This document shows positions 1 through 7,719 of a stretch of DNA of 22,401 bases, in pieces (the stretch's first letter is position 1; every line of letters begins with the position of its first letter). The position numbers were made by a program, and so were the translations under genes. The notes under the pieces were generated by a model that saw only the letters and a list, made by a program, of their open reading frames with translations, was not told where the DNA came from and did not search any database. Source of the stretch: Cryptobacteroides sp963543835 (GTDB lineage: Bacteria > Bacteroidota > Bacteroidia > Bacteroidales > UBA932); the NCBI GenBank assembly GCA_963543835.1, contig CAUUCY010000024.1:1-22401 (forward strand), read 5' to 3'.

Positions 1-1975
1 CCTCAATATGCTGCCAAGCCTGCAAGGCAGACTCCCAATTTTCTGAAGCATAAGCCGAAGTACCGGCTTTCCAAAGAGAATCAAGCGGAGCCGAAGCGCG
101 CAGACCGAGCGGAGCGCAGATAAGGGCAAAAAGGACAAGAGCTTTGACTCCCGCAGTCCTGTTGCCGCACGAAAGAGAGAAACTGCCGTCAATCATAGAT
201 ATTATTCCAAGAGCCTTTTCATAATCGGACCTTAGCGCATCAGTGCCTCCTTGCGGAGAATAACGCGCAAACTCGCAAGCATCGAGCAGTCCCGTAAATT
301 CAGCCGCCAAAGCCTCATCGACACCTCCTGCAACGAGTTCTTCCCTTATGTTTTCCCTGCTCATGCGTGCAAGGTCCATATTCAATTTATCACCGACAAA
401 GCCTATGAGAGCCTTATGCAGCTCCTCGTAAAAGGCAGAAGCGAGCCCCGCATTGAGAAATTCCACGGCGCGGGCGAGTTTTTTACGGGCAAGTTTGCTT
501 GCTTTGCGATTTTTACGCCCTACAACATCCGCGCGGCGCGCTATGAGCTTACGCAGAATAACCCACGCGCAAAAGCCGGACAGCGCTAATATCAGGAGCG
601 TCAGAAAATACTGCCATGAGAAAATAAAGAACGAGCCCGCCTTGGCGAAAGAAGGTTGTGCCGTTTCGATAAATCTTATATCCGATGCCAGGTCCTTGAC
701 GTCTTTGGGAATTACAGCCTGAATCATCTGCCCGTTTCCCGCCCAAAGCGAGCTTTCAGCACTCTTGAGAACATGAAGGGTAATGGGACCGGAGTTCAAA
801 CTGACATATTTCCCTGTTTTTGAATCATAGTAGGAATACTCGACCGAAGGTATATTGAAATCCCCGTGACTTCTCGGGATGAAAGGATATTCAAAAGTCT
901 TGCTTCCTGAGTTTCGGGAAGATTTGTCCGTGGACTTCACGTCATACACCTCAAAATCGTGAGGGAATTTTATCTTGGGAGCTTCGAGAAGAGACACATT
1001 CCCCTCTCCCGAAATCCTGACGACTATTGAAGCCGCTTCGTGGGTTTTGAGCGTATCCCTGCTAAGGTCCACGCTCATCGTGAATTTGCCCACGCCTCCG
1101 CCGAAAGACGCCGGCGCGCCGGAAGGAAGGCGGCTGACGTGCACTGTGACAGGATTAGCCACGACTCTCTTGCGTATAGTCGCATAAGCGTCATCGAAAA
1201 AAGAGTCGAAAATAGAAGAAGAATTCGACCTTGTCCTCACTGCCACAAGGCATATAAGTTCCGCAGGATCTATTTTTATATCCCCCGCCTGCTGGGGAAT
1301 CAGAGTATAGCTCCTGATTACAGCGGCATCATATATTTTCCCGTTATATTTTTCGCGATGAAATTCTATATTCTTGGGAGAGTCGTTCTCCTCGCTCCAG
1401 AATCCGTTGAAAGAAGGGAACTTCGCATTTTCCAGACCCGTAACATTGGCATTTTTGTAAAGCACCAGACGCGCGCTCACCGGCTCTCCCACCACAGCCT
1501 TAGTGCGCGAGAGTTCGAGTCTGAGCACAAGTTCGGCATCGGAAGACCGGGATGGGGAGGAAGCGGATTCGTCCGTCCCGCCGGAGGAAGATGCGGAAAC
1601 AGAGCCCACGACTTCTATCCTTACAGGATTTGAAGAGACTTTGGAGCCCTTTATGGTGGCCTGAGCGGCAGGGAGGTTGAAAACGCCTTCCTTGACAGGC
1701 ATAAGGACATAGGTATAAGTAATACGGCTCGACTTCGACACTTTGCCGTTGACTATGCTTGTACTCGAGGAAGAGCCCCTCTGCGGGCCCCACACTACCT
1801 GAAAATCATCTCCGCAATCCCATGCGAAATCCTTAGGGTTACTGTCCTCGAATATGAATGCAACGTTGAACTGTTCGTCGGCTTTGACAAGATTAGGCGC
1901 CTGGACCGTGATTGTCTGCGCCGGTGCCGTAAAAACCGCCGATAAACAAATAAGCGATGCGATAAGCCTTTTCAT
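1..1975 (-). CDS. batD: BatD, apparently fused to BatE (3' end off the window)
   Basis: This frame starts at ATG 1975 and has no stop down to position 1, giving at least 658 codons. Residues 1-19 (MKRLIASLICLSAVFTAPAQ region) form a signal peptide. A large Ser-rich, beta-type extracytoplasmic part follows, then a membrane segment at about 453-475 (SWQYFLTLLILALSGF) and a basic cytoplasmic helical part. This is the layout of BatD, an exported oxygen-tolerance protein of Bacteroidota. Normal BatD ends near residue 600, but here the chain continues into a second hydrophobic segment at about 610-630 (VKALVLFALICAPLGLRASA). It then reaches a TPR-like start (LWKAGTSAYASENWESALQA), which resembles the signal peptide and first TPR of BatE. 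The gene lies 11 bp after batC in the same operon, with AGGAG about 9 nt before the ATG. The BatD call is firm. The BatE fusion rests on only about 50 residues before the edge. Confidence 0.85.
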   Translation of the reverse strand, partial: MKRLIASLICLSAVFTAPAQTITVQAPNLVKADEQFNVAFIFEDSNPKDFAWDCGDDFQVVWGPQRGSSSSTSIVNGKVSKSSRITYTYVLMPVKEGVFNLPAAQATIKGSKVSSNPVRIEVVGSVSASSSGGTDESASSPSRSSDAELVLRLELSRTKAVVGEPVSARLVLYKNANVTGLENAKFPSFNGFWSEENDSPKNIEFHREKYNGKIYDAAVIRSYTLIPQQAGDIKIDPAELICLVAVRTRSNSSSIFDSFFDDAYATIRKRVVANPVTVHVSRLPSGAPASFGGGVGKFTMSVDLSRDTLKTHEAASIVVRISGEGNVSLLEAPKIKFPHDFEVYDVKSTDKSSRNSGSKTFEYPFIPRSHGDFNIPSVEYSYYDSKTGKYVSLNSGPITLHVLKSAESSLWAGNGQMIQAVIPKDVKDLASDIRFIETAQPSFAKAGSFFIFSWQYFLTLLILALSGFCAWVILRKLIARRADVVGRKNRKASKLARKKLARAVEFLNAGLASAFYEELHKALIGFVGDKLNMDLARMSRENIREELVAGGVDEALAAEFTGLLDACEFARYSPQGGTDALRSDYEKALGIISMIDGSFSLSCGNRTAGVKALVLFALICAPLGLRASAPLDSLWKAGTSAYASENWESALQAWQHIE

Positions 1976-1986
1976 AAATTTTTCTC

Positions 1987-2712
1987 CTACCAATTTTTCT
2001 CCTTTTGTCTTGATTTCAGAGCCTCTGCCTTTTCCTTATTCACTTTGTCCTGAGTCTCTTTCTCCTTTGCCTGTATGGCTCTCAACATCTGCTGGGCCTG
2101 TTGCGGGGAAATCTGCTGTTCCCCCTGACTTTGCCGGGCTTGAGGCTGTTGTTGCTGTTCTTTATTATTATCCCGGTTATTGTCCTGATTATTTTTCTGT
2201 TCCTGCTTGTCTTTTTTGTCCTGCTGCTGTTCCTGCTTGTCCTTGGCTCCGCCCCCGCCCTGCTTCTGCTGATTTTCCAGCATTTTCTTGGCATATATGT
2301 AATTTTCCTTTGCCTCCATATCCTCGGGACGCAGGAGCAGCGACTGTTTCAGCGCATCCACGGCAGCCTGCCAGTTTTTCTGTTTGATAGCAATATCTCC
2401 CTCATTGAAATACAGATCGGATGCATGCGAAGAAGCCTCTATCTGTTCCGGATGACGCTTCAGTGCCTCCAGGCTTTTGGCTGCCGCGGCAAAATCATTT
2501 TCCCTGTATTGTGTCGAAGCAAGGTTATAATTTGCGGCAAACGATAAAGAATCGCGCAGCAAAGCCTTTCTGTAATCTATTTCGGCTTCTTTGTAATTTT
2601 CCTTGGCGAATTTTCGGTTGCCCGCACGCACTTCTTTCTTATCCGCCTGCGCCTGCATCGGAAGTGAAGGAAACAGGAGCAACAAAGCCAATATGTAAAG
2701 TTTCTCTTTCAT
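1987..2712 (-). CDS. batC: BatC, exported TPR protein
   Basis: The product has 241 residues. Residues 1-22 are a signal peptide (LYILALLLLFPSLPMQAQA). TPR-type helical repeats follow at about 28-145, for example GNRKFAKENYKEAEIDYRKA and DIAIKQKNWQAAVDALKQSL. A very Gln/Asn/Lys/Asp-rich low-complexity stretch covers about 148-205, and a charged coiled-coil-like tail ends the protein. This matches BatC, the periplasmic TPR partner in the Bacteroidota Bat operon, thought to act as a scaffold for the von Willebrand A proteins BatA and BatB. It sits 6 bp after batB and 11 bp before batD. The low-complexity part is encoded by imperfect short repeats and may vary in length between strains. The start ATG at 2712 is supported by the signal peptide. 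Confidence 0.88.
   Translation of the reverse strand: MKEKLYILALLLLFPSLPMQAQADKKEVRAGNRKFAKENYKEAEIDYRKALLRDSLSFAANYNLASTQYRENDFAAAAKSLEALKRHPEQIEASSHASDLYFNEGDIAIKQKNWQAAVDALKQSLLLRPEDMEAKENYIYAKKMLENQQKQGGGGAKDKQEQQQDKKDKQEQKNNQDNNRDNNKEQQQQPQARQSQGEQQISPQQAQQMLRAIQAKEKETQDKVNKEKAEALKSRQKEKNW
2197..2241. repeat. 15-nt direct repeat inside batC
   Basis: CTGTTCCTGCTTGTC occurs at 2197-2211 and again at 2227-2241, a 30-nt period within the Gln/Lys-rich part of batC. On the coding strand each copy encodes DKQEQ. It could be a slippage site that changes repeat number in multiples of three and so keeps the frame. Confidence 0.8.
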
Positions 2713-2718
2713 AATCCG

Positions 2719-3717
2719 CTAAAACAATCTTTTGCGCGAACGGCGAGAGCCTATAAGCATTTCCAGCACGAAGAGAAAAAGAGCCGTGCCGAAAAAAGGC
2801 ATATACTGTTCGTCATATTCCTCAAAAACGACTGAGTTGAACAACTCCGCATCCATTTTGCGTATGTCGTTGATTATAGGATTGAGTCCGAACTCCTCAT
2901 TACCTGCGTGCACATAGGCTCCCGCCCCCTCGCGGGCAATCTGCTCAAGTATCTTCTCATCGAGTCTGGACACTACAATCTTGCCTTTGCTGTCTTTCAG
3001 AAGTTCGCCGTTGACAGGTATGGGCTGCCCTTCTGCAGAGCCCACTCCTATGGTATATATCTTGATTCCGAGCTCCGCAGCCTGCTTTGCCGCTGCCACG
3101 GGGTCATCTTCATGATTTTCTCCGTCCGTAATGACTATTATGGCACGGCTTTTCTCGCTCTGCGCGCTGAAACTCTTTGCCGCAGTCAGTATGGCATCTC
3201 CGATTGCAGTGCCCTGTATAGGGACGGATGCAGTGGAAATGGAATTCATGAACATTTTAGCGGATACGTAATCCGTCGTTATTGGAAGTTGTACAAAGGA
3301 GGAGCCTGCAAAGACGATAAGACCTATCCTGTCCCCGTCAAGCCTGTCCACAATGCGGCTGATTGCAAGTTTCGCCCTGTCAAGCCTGTTGGGAGAGTAG
3401 TCCTGGGCAAGCATTGAATTGGAAACGTCGAGGCAAATCATTATTTCAGCGCCTTTGCTGCGGTGTTCCTTGAGCTTTGCTCCTATCTGCGGACGCGCAA
3501 GACCTATGACAAACATCAGGAATGCGAGGGAGAAAAGCACTATCTTTATCCACCCCCTTGCGCTCGAGTAGGAAGGCATCAGCTCCCGCACCAGCCTCTC
3601 GTCCCCGAATTTACGTATACGGCGGGCGCGCAGCCACATTGCTGCCGCATACGCGAGCGGAATAAGCGGCACGAGCAGCAGCAGTAAAAGATATTGCGAA
3701 TTGGCAAATACTATCAC
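2719..3717 (-). CDS. batB: BatB, membrane-anchored von Willebrand A protein
   Basis: The product has 332 residues. An N-terminal membrane hairpin lies at about 9-28 and 58-74. The von Willebrand A domain begins near residue 92 with a complete MIDAS metal site: DxSxS as D97-V-S99-N-S101, the Thr in LPITTD, and the Asp in VITDGENHEDD. A C-terminal membrane helix (FFGTALFLFVLEMLIG) ends the chain. This topology is that of BatB, which acts with BatA at the cytoplasmic membrane facing the periplasm and is linked to oxygen and stress tolerance in Bacteroides. The start is GTG at 3717, overlapping the batA stop as GTGA. It is preceded by a strong AAGGAGGT sequence, unusual in Bacteroidota, which may compensate for the GTG. 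Its neighbours batA and batC leave little doubt about identity. Confidence 0.9.
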   Translation of the reverse strand: MIVFANSQYLLLLLLVPLIPLAYAAAMWLRARRIRKFGDERLVRELMPSYSSARGWIKIVLFSLAFLMFVIGLARPQIGAKLKEHRSKGAEIMICLDVSNSMLAQDYSPNRLDRAKLAISRIVDRLDGDRIGLIVFAGSSFVQLPITTDYVSAKMFMNSISTASVPIQGTAIGDAILTAAKSFSAQSEKSRAIIVITDGENHEDDPVAAAKQAAELGIKIYTIGVGSAEGQPIPVNGELLKDSKGKIVVSRLDEKILEQIAREGAGAYVHAGNEEFGLNPIINDIRKMDAELFNSVVFEEYDEQYMPFFGTALFLFVLEMLIGSRRSRKRLF

Positions 3718-4697
3718 GGCAACCTCCTTATCAATAATCTGCTGAGCAATTCCAGCAACAGAAAAACAAGAACCCAGACGGCATAGACGGGGAAAAGTTC
3801 CTTATATACAGGGAAACTGTCTATGCTTGTGCGGGCTTTTTCCATTTTGTTGATTTCAGAATATATTTCGGCAAGTTTGGTGTTGTCGGTCGCTCTGAAA
3901 TAGCGCCCTCCCGTCTTGTCTGCTATACTCCGAAGCAGTTTTTCATCAATTTCAACCTTTACATCCTGAGTCTGTACTCCCCAAGGGGTCATGACAGGAT
4001 ACGGTGCCGTGCCGTTTGCACCCACACCTATTGTATATACGCGTATTCCGTATGTATTGGCAATCTGGGCTGCGGTTTCGGGAGAAATCTCTCCGCTGTT
4101 GTTCACTCCGTCCGTCAGGAGTATGACCACACGGCTCTTCGCATCCGAATCTTTCATTCTCGCTACTGCCGTTGCAAGCCCGTTGCCTATTGCCGTACCG
4201 TCCTCTATAAGGTCCGTCTGCACTTCCTTCATCAGATTGATAAGGGTCGCACGGTCGGTGGTAAGGGGACATTGGGTATAACTTTCTCCCGCAAAAACCA
4301 CTATACCCATGCGGTCGGAAGGCCGTTGCGCGATAAACTCTATTGCAATGTCCTTGGCTGCGCTGATGCGGTCAGGGGTGAAATCCCTTGCAAGCATGGA
4401 GGTGGAAACGTCCATGGCAAGCACTATGTCTATACCTTCAGAATCGATTTTCTCCACCTGCGAGGACGAGCGCGGACGCGCAAGGGCTATAATCAGCAAG
4501 ACTAAAGCAAGGGTGCGGAAAACAAAAGGAAGATGATGCAGAAGACCTGCAAAACTGTATCCCGCGCTCTGCCACGGGAAAATCGTGGAAACCCTCAGAT
4601 GCGCTCTGCGACCTTTCAGTTCGCGGAAGATGTAAAGTCCCGCGAGCAGAACAGGAAGCAATAAAAACCACAACAATTTAGGATATTCAAAAAACAT
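3714..4697 (-). CDS. batA: BatA, membrane-anchored von Willebrand A protein
   Basis: The product has 327 residues. Membrane segments lie at about 8-24 and 56-73, and a von Willebrand A domain starts near residue 89. Its MIDAS site is complete: D96-V-S98-T-S100, the Thr in CPLTTD, and the Asp in LLTDGVNNSG. A last membrane helix covers about 305-320 (YAVWVLVFLLLELLSRLL). It is a close relative of the following gene batB, and the two are an ancient duplicate pair kept side by side in Bacteroidota. Together they are thought to form a metal-dependent membrane complex served by the MoxR ATPase. The gene starts 5 bp after the upstream 310-residue membrane protein and overlaps batB by 4 bp. Confidence 0.9.
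   Translation of the reverse strand: MFFEYPKLLWFLLLPVLLAGLYIFRELKGRRAHLRVSTIFPWQSAGYSFAGLLHHLPFVFRTLALVLLIIALARPRSSSQVEKIDSEGIDIVLAMDVSTSMLARDFTPDRISAAKDIAIEFIAQRPSDRMGIVVFAGESYTQCPLTTDRATLINLMKEVQTDLIEDGTAIGNGLATAVARMKDSDAKSRVVILLTDGVNNSGEISPETAAQIANTYGIRVYTIGVGANGTAPYPVMTPWGVQTQDVKVEIDEKLLRSIADKTGGRYFRATDNTKLAEIYSEINKMEKARTSIDSFPVYKELFPVYAVWVLVFLLLELLSRLLIRRLP
3722..3729 (-). promoter_or_regulatory. Strong Shine-Dalgarno-like sequence before batB
   Basis: The minus strand reads AAGGAGGT with about 4 nt before the GTG start of batB. The same bases encode Arg-Arg near the BatA C-terminus, so codon use alone may explain it. Bacteroidota rarely use Shine-Dalgarno pairing, so a full match in front of a non-ATG start is worth noting. 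Confidence 0.55.
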
Positions 4698-4702
4698 AGT
4701 CT

Positions 4703-5635
4703 TTATTCTGTTTGCTCTTCGGGTTCGGCCCTATAAGTAGATGTCACAAAACTGACCGCAGTGGGCAGGGCGGCGGCATTCTCGTCACGGCTCGCAATAT
4801 GTTTCGCGAATTTGACAAAGTCTGCAAGCTCAAAAAGCTCCTTTGCCGCTCCGTAAAGTTCGGGAGTAATGTCTTTATTGCCTTTAAGCGCTCCGAATAT
4901 CTCTGCGGTGGTCATTTCTCGGGCGTCAAATTCAAAACGCGAAGCCATATATGCTCTGAGAATATCCGTTATTCCCGAATAATACAGTTTCTGTTTGTCC
5001 GCCGCCCAATATTTTTCTCCCCTGTAATTTTCCAGTCCTTTGAGGGCTGTCAGATAAGGCGGTTCCTTCGGTCTGCCCTCCTCTTCCTTGCGCCTGCGCG
5101 CCCTTTTCACCACATACACGATTGCCGCAATTATCGCCGCAAGAGCAAGCGCTCCGCCTATGAAAGGGAGCATTTCCTTGAAAGTCAAAGGATATTTTAT
5201 CTGCCCCTTGAGGTCGTGAGGCTTGTAAGTCGTGGTGTCTATCGCAATGGTTTTGACCTCTATTTCACGACCCTCGAACATAAGGGAGTCTATGCTGCCG
5301 TCAGGATTTTTGCGGAGCACGGGAATGTCCGGAAGCAGATATTTGCCCTCTTCGAAAGCCGCGAGAAGGACAGTTCCGCGCACGTTGAGCCCGCTGCCCT
5401 TTGTTTTGAGAGTATCTATCGCCCAATTCCTGACGAGCACAAGGGTGTCTTTAAGGGTCTTGTAAAATTCGGGAAGAGCCAGTTGGGTTCCCTTTGCGAT
5501 GTCCTTTAGTTCAAAGCCGTATTCGAGCTGGTCGGCAATAAGTATGGAATCCCTCTGCTGCTTCTGCGCAAAGTAACTCTGCCCTGCCGGCACGATTTGC
5601 AGCAATGCTGCGAAAAATATAGTCAGAATACTCAT
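4703..5635 (-). CDS. Uncharacterised exported membrane protein of the Bat operon
   Basis: The product has 310 residues, and I know no experimental function for it. Residues 1-19 look like a signal peptide. An extracytoplasmic beta-rich region covers about 20-150, followed by one membrane helix at about 156-177 (LPFIGGALALAAIIAAIVYV). A basic anchor (KRARRRKEEE) and a helical cytoplasmic domain of about 120 residues complete it. The architecture recalls the DUF4381-like proteins often found between DUF58 and vWA genes in MoxR operons. Its start overlaps the DUF58 stop by one base (TAATG) and its stop is 5 bp before batA, so it is almost certainly co-produced with them. A plausible role is to link the cytoplasmic MoxR/DUF58 side to the periplasmic Bat side; this is inference from topology and position only. 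Confidence 0.75.
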   Translation of the reverse strand: MSILTIFFAALLQIVPAGQSYFAQKQQRDSILIADQLEYGFELKDIAKGTQLALPEFYKTLKDTLVLVRNWAIDTLKTKGSGLNVRGTVLLAAFEEGKYLLPDIPVLRKNPDGSIDSLMFEGREIEVKTIAIDTTTYKPHDLKGQIKYPLTFKEMLPFIGGALALAAIIAAIVYVVKRARRRKEEEGRPKEPPYLTALKGLENYRGEKYWAADKQKLYYSGITDILRAYMASRFEFDAREMTTAEIFGALKGNKDITPELYGAAKELFELADFVKFAKHIASRDENAAALPTAVSFVTSTYRAEPEEQTE

Positions 5636-6522
5636 TATCTTTTGTGGAAGAATGTCATCAGCCGCTTCACATAATCCTGATTGGTGGCTATGTCGATATT
5701 GTCAATCCTGTATTTGTTAAACAGCCGGTTCTCCTCCTCGCACACGCTGCTGTTCCATTCGGAATATGCCTTGCGCAGTCTGGCACTGTCGGTGTTTATC
5801 CAGGCTGTGTGTCCGTTTTCCGAATCCCTCACATTCACGAGTCCTAACGCAGGCAGGGACTTTTCGCGGGGGTCATAAATTTTCAGCACGCTCAAATCGT
5901 GGCGGTTGGCAGCGACTTTAAGGGCATCTTCATAATTGGGATGCCCAGCATCATCGACATCGAGCATATCGCTCAGAACGAAAGCCGTGCAGCTTTTCTT
6001 TATTGCATTGGTCAGAAACCTCAACGCGGAGGAAAGGTCTGTTCCGTTGCTCTCCGGCTCCAGCTCTATTATTTCCCTTATGATGTGCAGCAGATGGCTG
6101 CGCCCTTTCTTGGGAGGGATGAACAGCTCCACCTTGTCGCTGAAGAAAAGAGCCCCGACCTTGTCGTTGTTGATTGTTGCGGAAAATGACAGCACTGCAG
6201 CCAGTTCGGCTATAAGCTCACGCTTTGTCATATCGGCAGTGCCGAAAAGACCGGAGCGGCTGACATCTATCAGCAGCACAACGGTAAGCTCGCGCTCCTC
6301 CTCGAAGACCTTTATATACGGGGTGCGGAGCTTCGCGGTGACATTCCAGTCCATATTGCGGACATCGTCGCCGTATTGATACTCCCTCACCTCGCTGAAA
6401 GCCATACCGCGACCTTTGAATGCAGAATGATATTCGCCTGCAAAAATCTGGTGGCTCAAGGCACGGGTCTTGATTTCTATTTTCCTTACTTTCTTCAGTA
6501 ATTCTGTGGTGGTACTCTGCAT
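5635..6522 (-). CDS. DUF58 protein (vWA-like MoxR partner)
   Basis: The product has 295 residues with no signal peptide, so it is cytoplasmic. The DUF58 signature is clear at about 35-62 (GRGMAFSEVREYQYGDDVRN followed by MDWNVTAK). A von Willebrand A-like core follows with D-V-S-R-S at about residue 86, which keeps a DxSxS metal motif. DUF58 proteins almost always sit directly behind MoxR ATPases and are regarded as their adaptor or target. Here both junctions are TAATG overlaps, with moxR upstream and the 310-residue protein downstream, so translation is probably coupled and stoichiometry controlled. The family assignment is firm; the molecular job is not established. Confidence 0.9.
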   Translation of the reverse strand: MQSTTTELLKKVRKIEIKTRALSHQIFAGEYHSAFKGRGMAFSEVREYQYGDDVRNMDWNVTAKLRTPYIKVFEEERELTVVLLIDVSRSGLFGTADMTKRELIAELAAVLSFSATINNDKVGALFFSDKVELFIPPKKGRSHLLHIIREIIELEPESNGTDLSSALRFLTNAIKKSCTAFVLSDMLDVDDAGHPNYEDALKVAANRHDLSVLKIYDPREKSLPALGLVNVRDSENGHTAWINTDSARLRKAYSEWNSSVCEEENRLFNKYRIDNIDIATNQDYVKRLMTFFHKR

Positions 6523-7514
6523 TACGGAACTATGACTGCATTTATTACCTGCTCTATAATCTGCTCCGGACTTACATTCTCTGCTTCCGCCTCGTAGGAA
6601 AGACCTATACGGTGGCGCATAACTTCATTGCATACCGCACGCACATCCTCTGGGATAACATAACCCCTGCGCTTTATGAAAGCGTACGCCTTTGCCGCAA
6701 GGCTCAGACTTATGCTCGCACGCGGGGAGGCGCCGTAGGCGATAAAATCCTTGAGTTTGCCCAGTCCGTACTCCTGAGGAGTTCTGGTGGCATATACTAT
6801 ATCAACTATATAACGCTCTATTTTCTCGTCCATATACACATCGCGTACGACTTCGCGCGCCCTAACTATGTCCTCGGGCTTGAGCACTGGCTGAGGCTTC
6901 GGGAACTCTCCGCTGTTGTTCATGCGCACGATGAGACGCTCTTCTTCCTTTTTCGGATAATCCACGATCACCTTGAGCATGAAACGGTCCACCTGGGCTT
7001 CGGGAAGAGGATAGGTACCCTCCTGCTCCACGGGGTTCTGGGTCGCCATTACGAGGAAAGGCTCGGGGAGCTTGTAGGTCTGCTCTCCGAGAGTCACCTG
7101 ACGTTCCTGCATCGCTTCGAGCAAGGCCGACTGCACTTTTGCAGGGGAACGGTTGATTTCATCCGCAAGCACGAAATTCGCGAATATAGGTCCCTTGTGC
7201 ACCTCGAACTGCTCGTTTTTCTGGGAGTAGATGAGCGTGCCTATCACGTCCGACGGAAGAAGGTCGGGGGTAAACTGTATTCTGTTGAATTTGGCGCCCA
7301 CGCACTGCGCGAGGGTATTTATCGCCAGGGTTTTTGCAAGACCGGGCATACCTTCGAGAAGTATGTGCCCGTCTGCAAGGAGACCTATCATAAGATTCTC
7401 CACGAGATGTTTCTGCCCCACAATCACTTTGCCCATTTCGAGCGAAAGTATGTCAACAAATTCGCTTTCCTTTTGGATGCGGTCGTTAAGTTCTTTGATA
7501 TTTACACTTTCCAT
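6522..7514 (-). CDS. moxR: MoxR-family AAA+ ATPase, first gene of the Bat operon
   Basis: The product has 330 residues, the usual MoxR length. The P-loop is in LLEGMPGLAKT near residue 55, the form seen in MoxR proteins. Walker B is VLADEINR, sensor 1 is ATQNPVEQEG with the downstream YPLPEAQVDRF, and the C-terminal lid carries GASPRASISL. MoxR proteins are chaperone-like ATPases that remodel vWA-domain partners; here the candidates are the DUF58 protein, BatA and BatB encoded downstream. The ATG at 7514 is preceded in frame by a TAA 12 bp upstream, so no longer start is possible. It heads a minus-strand operon of seven genes and is divergent from the GH78 gene. No clear TAnnTTTG box was found before it. 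Confidence 0.93.
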   Translation of the reverse strand: MESVNIKELNDRIQKESEFVDILSLEMGKVIVGQKHLVENLMIGLLADGHILLEGMPGLAKTLAINTLAQCVGAKFNRIQFTPDLLPSDVIGTLIYSQKNEQFEVHKGPIFANFVLADEINRSPAKVQSALLEAMQERQVTLGEQTYKLPEPFLVMATQNPVEQEGTYPLPEAQVDRFMLKVIVDYPKKEEERLIVRMNNSGEFPKPQPVLKPEDIVRAREVVRDVYMDEKIERYIVDIVYATRTPQEYGLGKLKDFIAYGASPRASISLSLAAKAYAFIKRRGYVIPEDVRAVCNEVMRHRIGLSYEAEAENVSPEQIIEQVINAVIVP

Positions 7515-7622
7515 ATATGTGTTTTATGTAGACAAAACAAGGGTGCAAAAAGCGTACCTCCTTTAATAAAATTTTATATAAAGTTTAAATCGTTATTATA
7601 TTGCATGTCCGCAAGTCCCGGG

Positions 7623-7637
7623 ATGTCAATTTGACAT
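7623..7637. promoter_or_regulatory. Perfect palindrome, candidate operator
   Basis: ATGTCAA-T-TTGACAT has two exact 7-bp arms around one central base. It lies about 84 bp upstream of the -7 box of the GH78 gene and about 110 bp upstream of moxR. The size and symmetry fit a dimeric repressor or activator site. No regulator gene lies in the window, so which side it controls is unknown. Confidence 0.5.
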
Positions 7638-7706
7638 ACGCTGCCGCAACAAGGAAAAAATGTAGAAATTCTTTGTTTCAAAATGAATTGGTAGAAGAAA
7701 ATTTGC

Positions 7707-7714
7707 TAACTTCG
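7707..7714 (+). promoter_or_regulatory. -7 box of the GH78 gene
   Basis: TAACTTCG matches the Bacteroidota -7 element TAnnTTTG at 5 of its 6 fixed bases. No good TTTG lies 19-21 bp upstream. The box ends 5 nt before the ATG at 7720, which implies a leaderless or nearly leaderless mRNA. Confidence 0.45.
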
Positions 7715-7719
7715 TGCTC

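Larger units (their letters stand above)
7515..7719. other. Divergent intergenic region, moxR / GH78
   Basis: About 205 bp lie between two head-to-head transcription units. The moxR-proximal half is very AT-rich. The middle holds a perfect 15-bp palindrome, and the right end holds a -7 box for the GH78 gene. I see no gene and no terminator in it. Confidence 0.7.

Noticed and set aside
7557..7564. AAGGAGGT on the minus strand about 43-50 nt before the moxR ATG
   Set aside because: It is too far from the moxR start. The only nearby start is a TTG leading to about 20 codons with no sign of being real, so it is probably chance in an AT-rich spacer.
6612..7634. A 340-codon plus-strand open frame antisense to moxR
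   Set aside because: moxR is complete with every AAA+ motif. The antisense frame has no recognisable domain and is a shadow of MoxR codon use.
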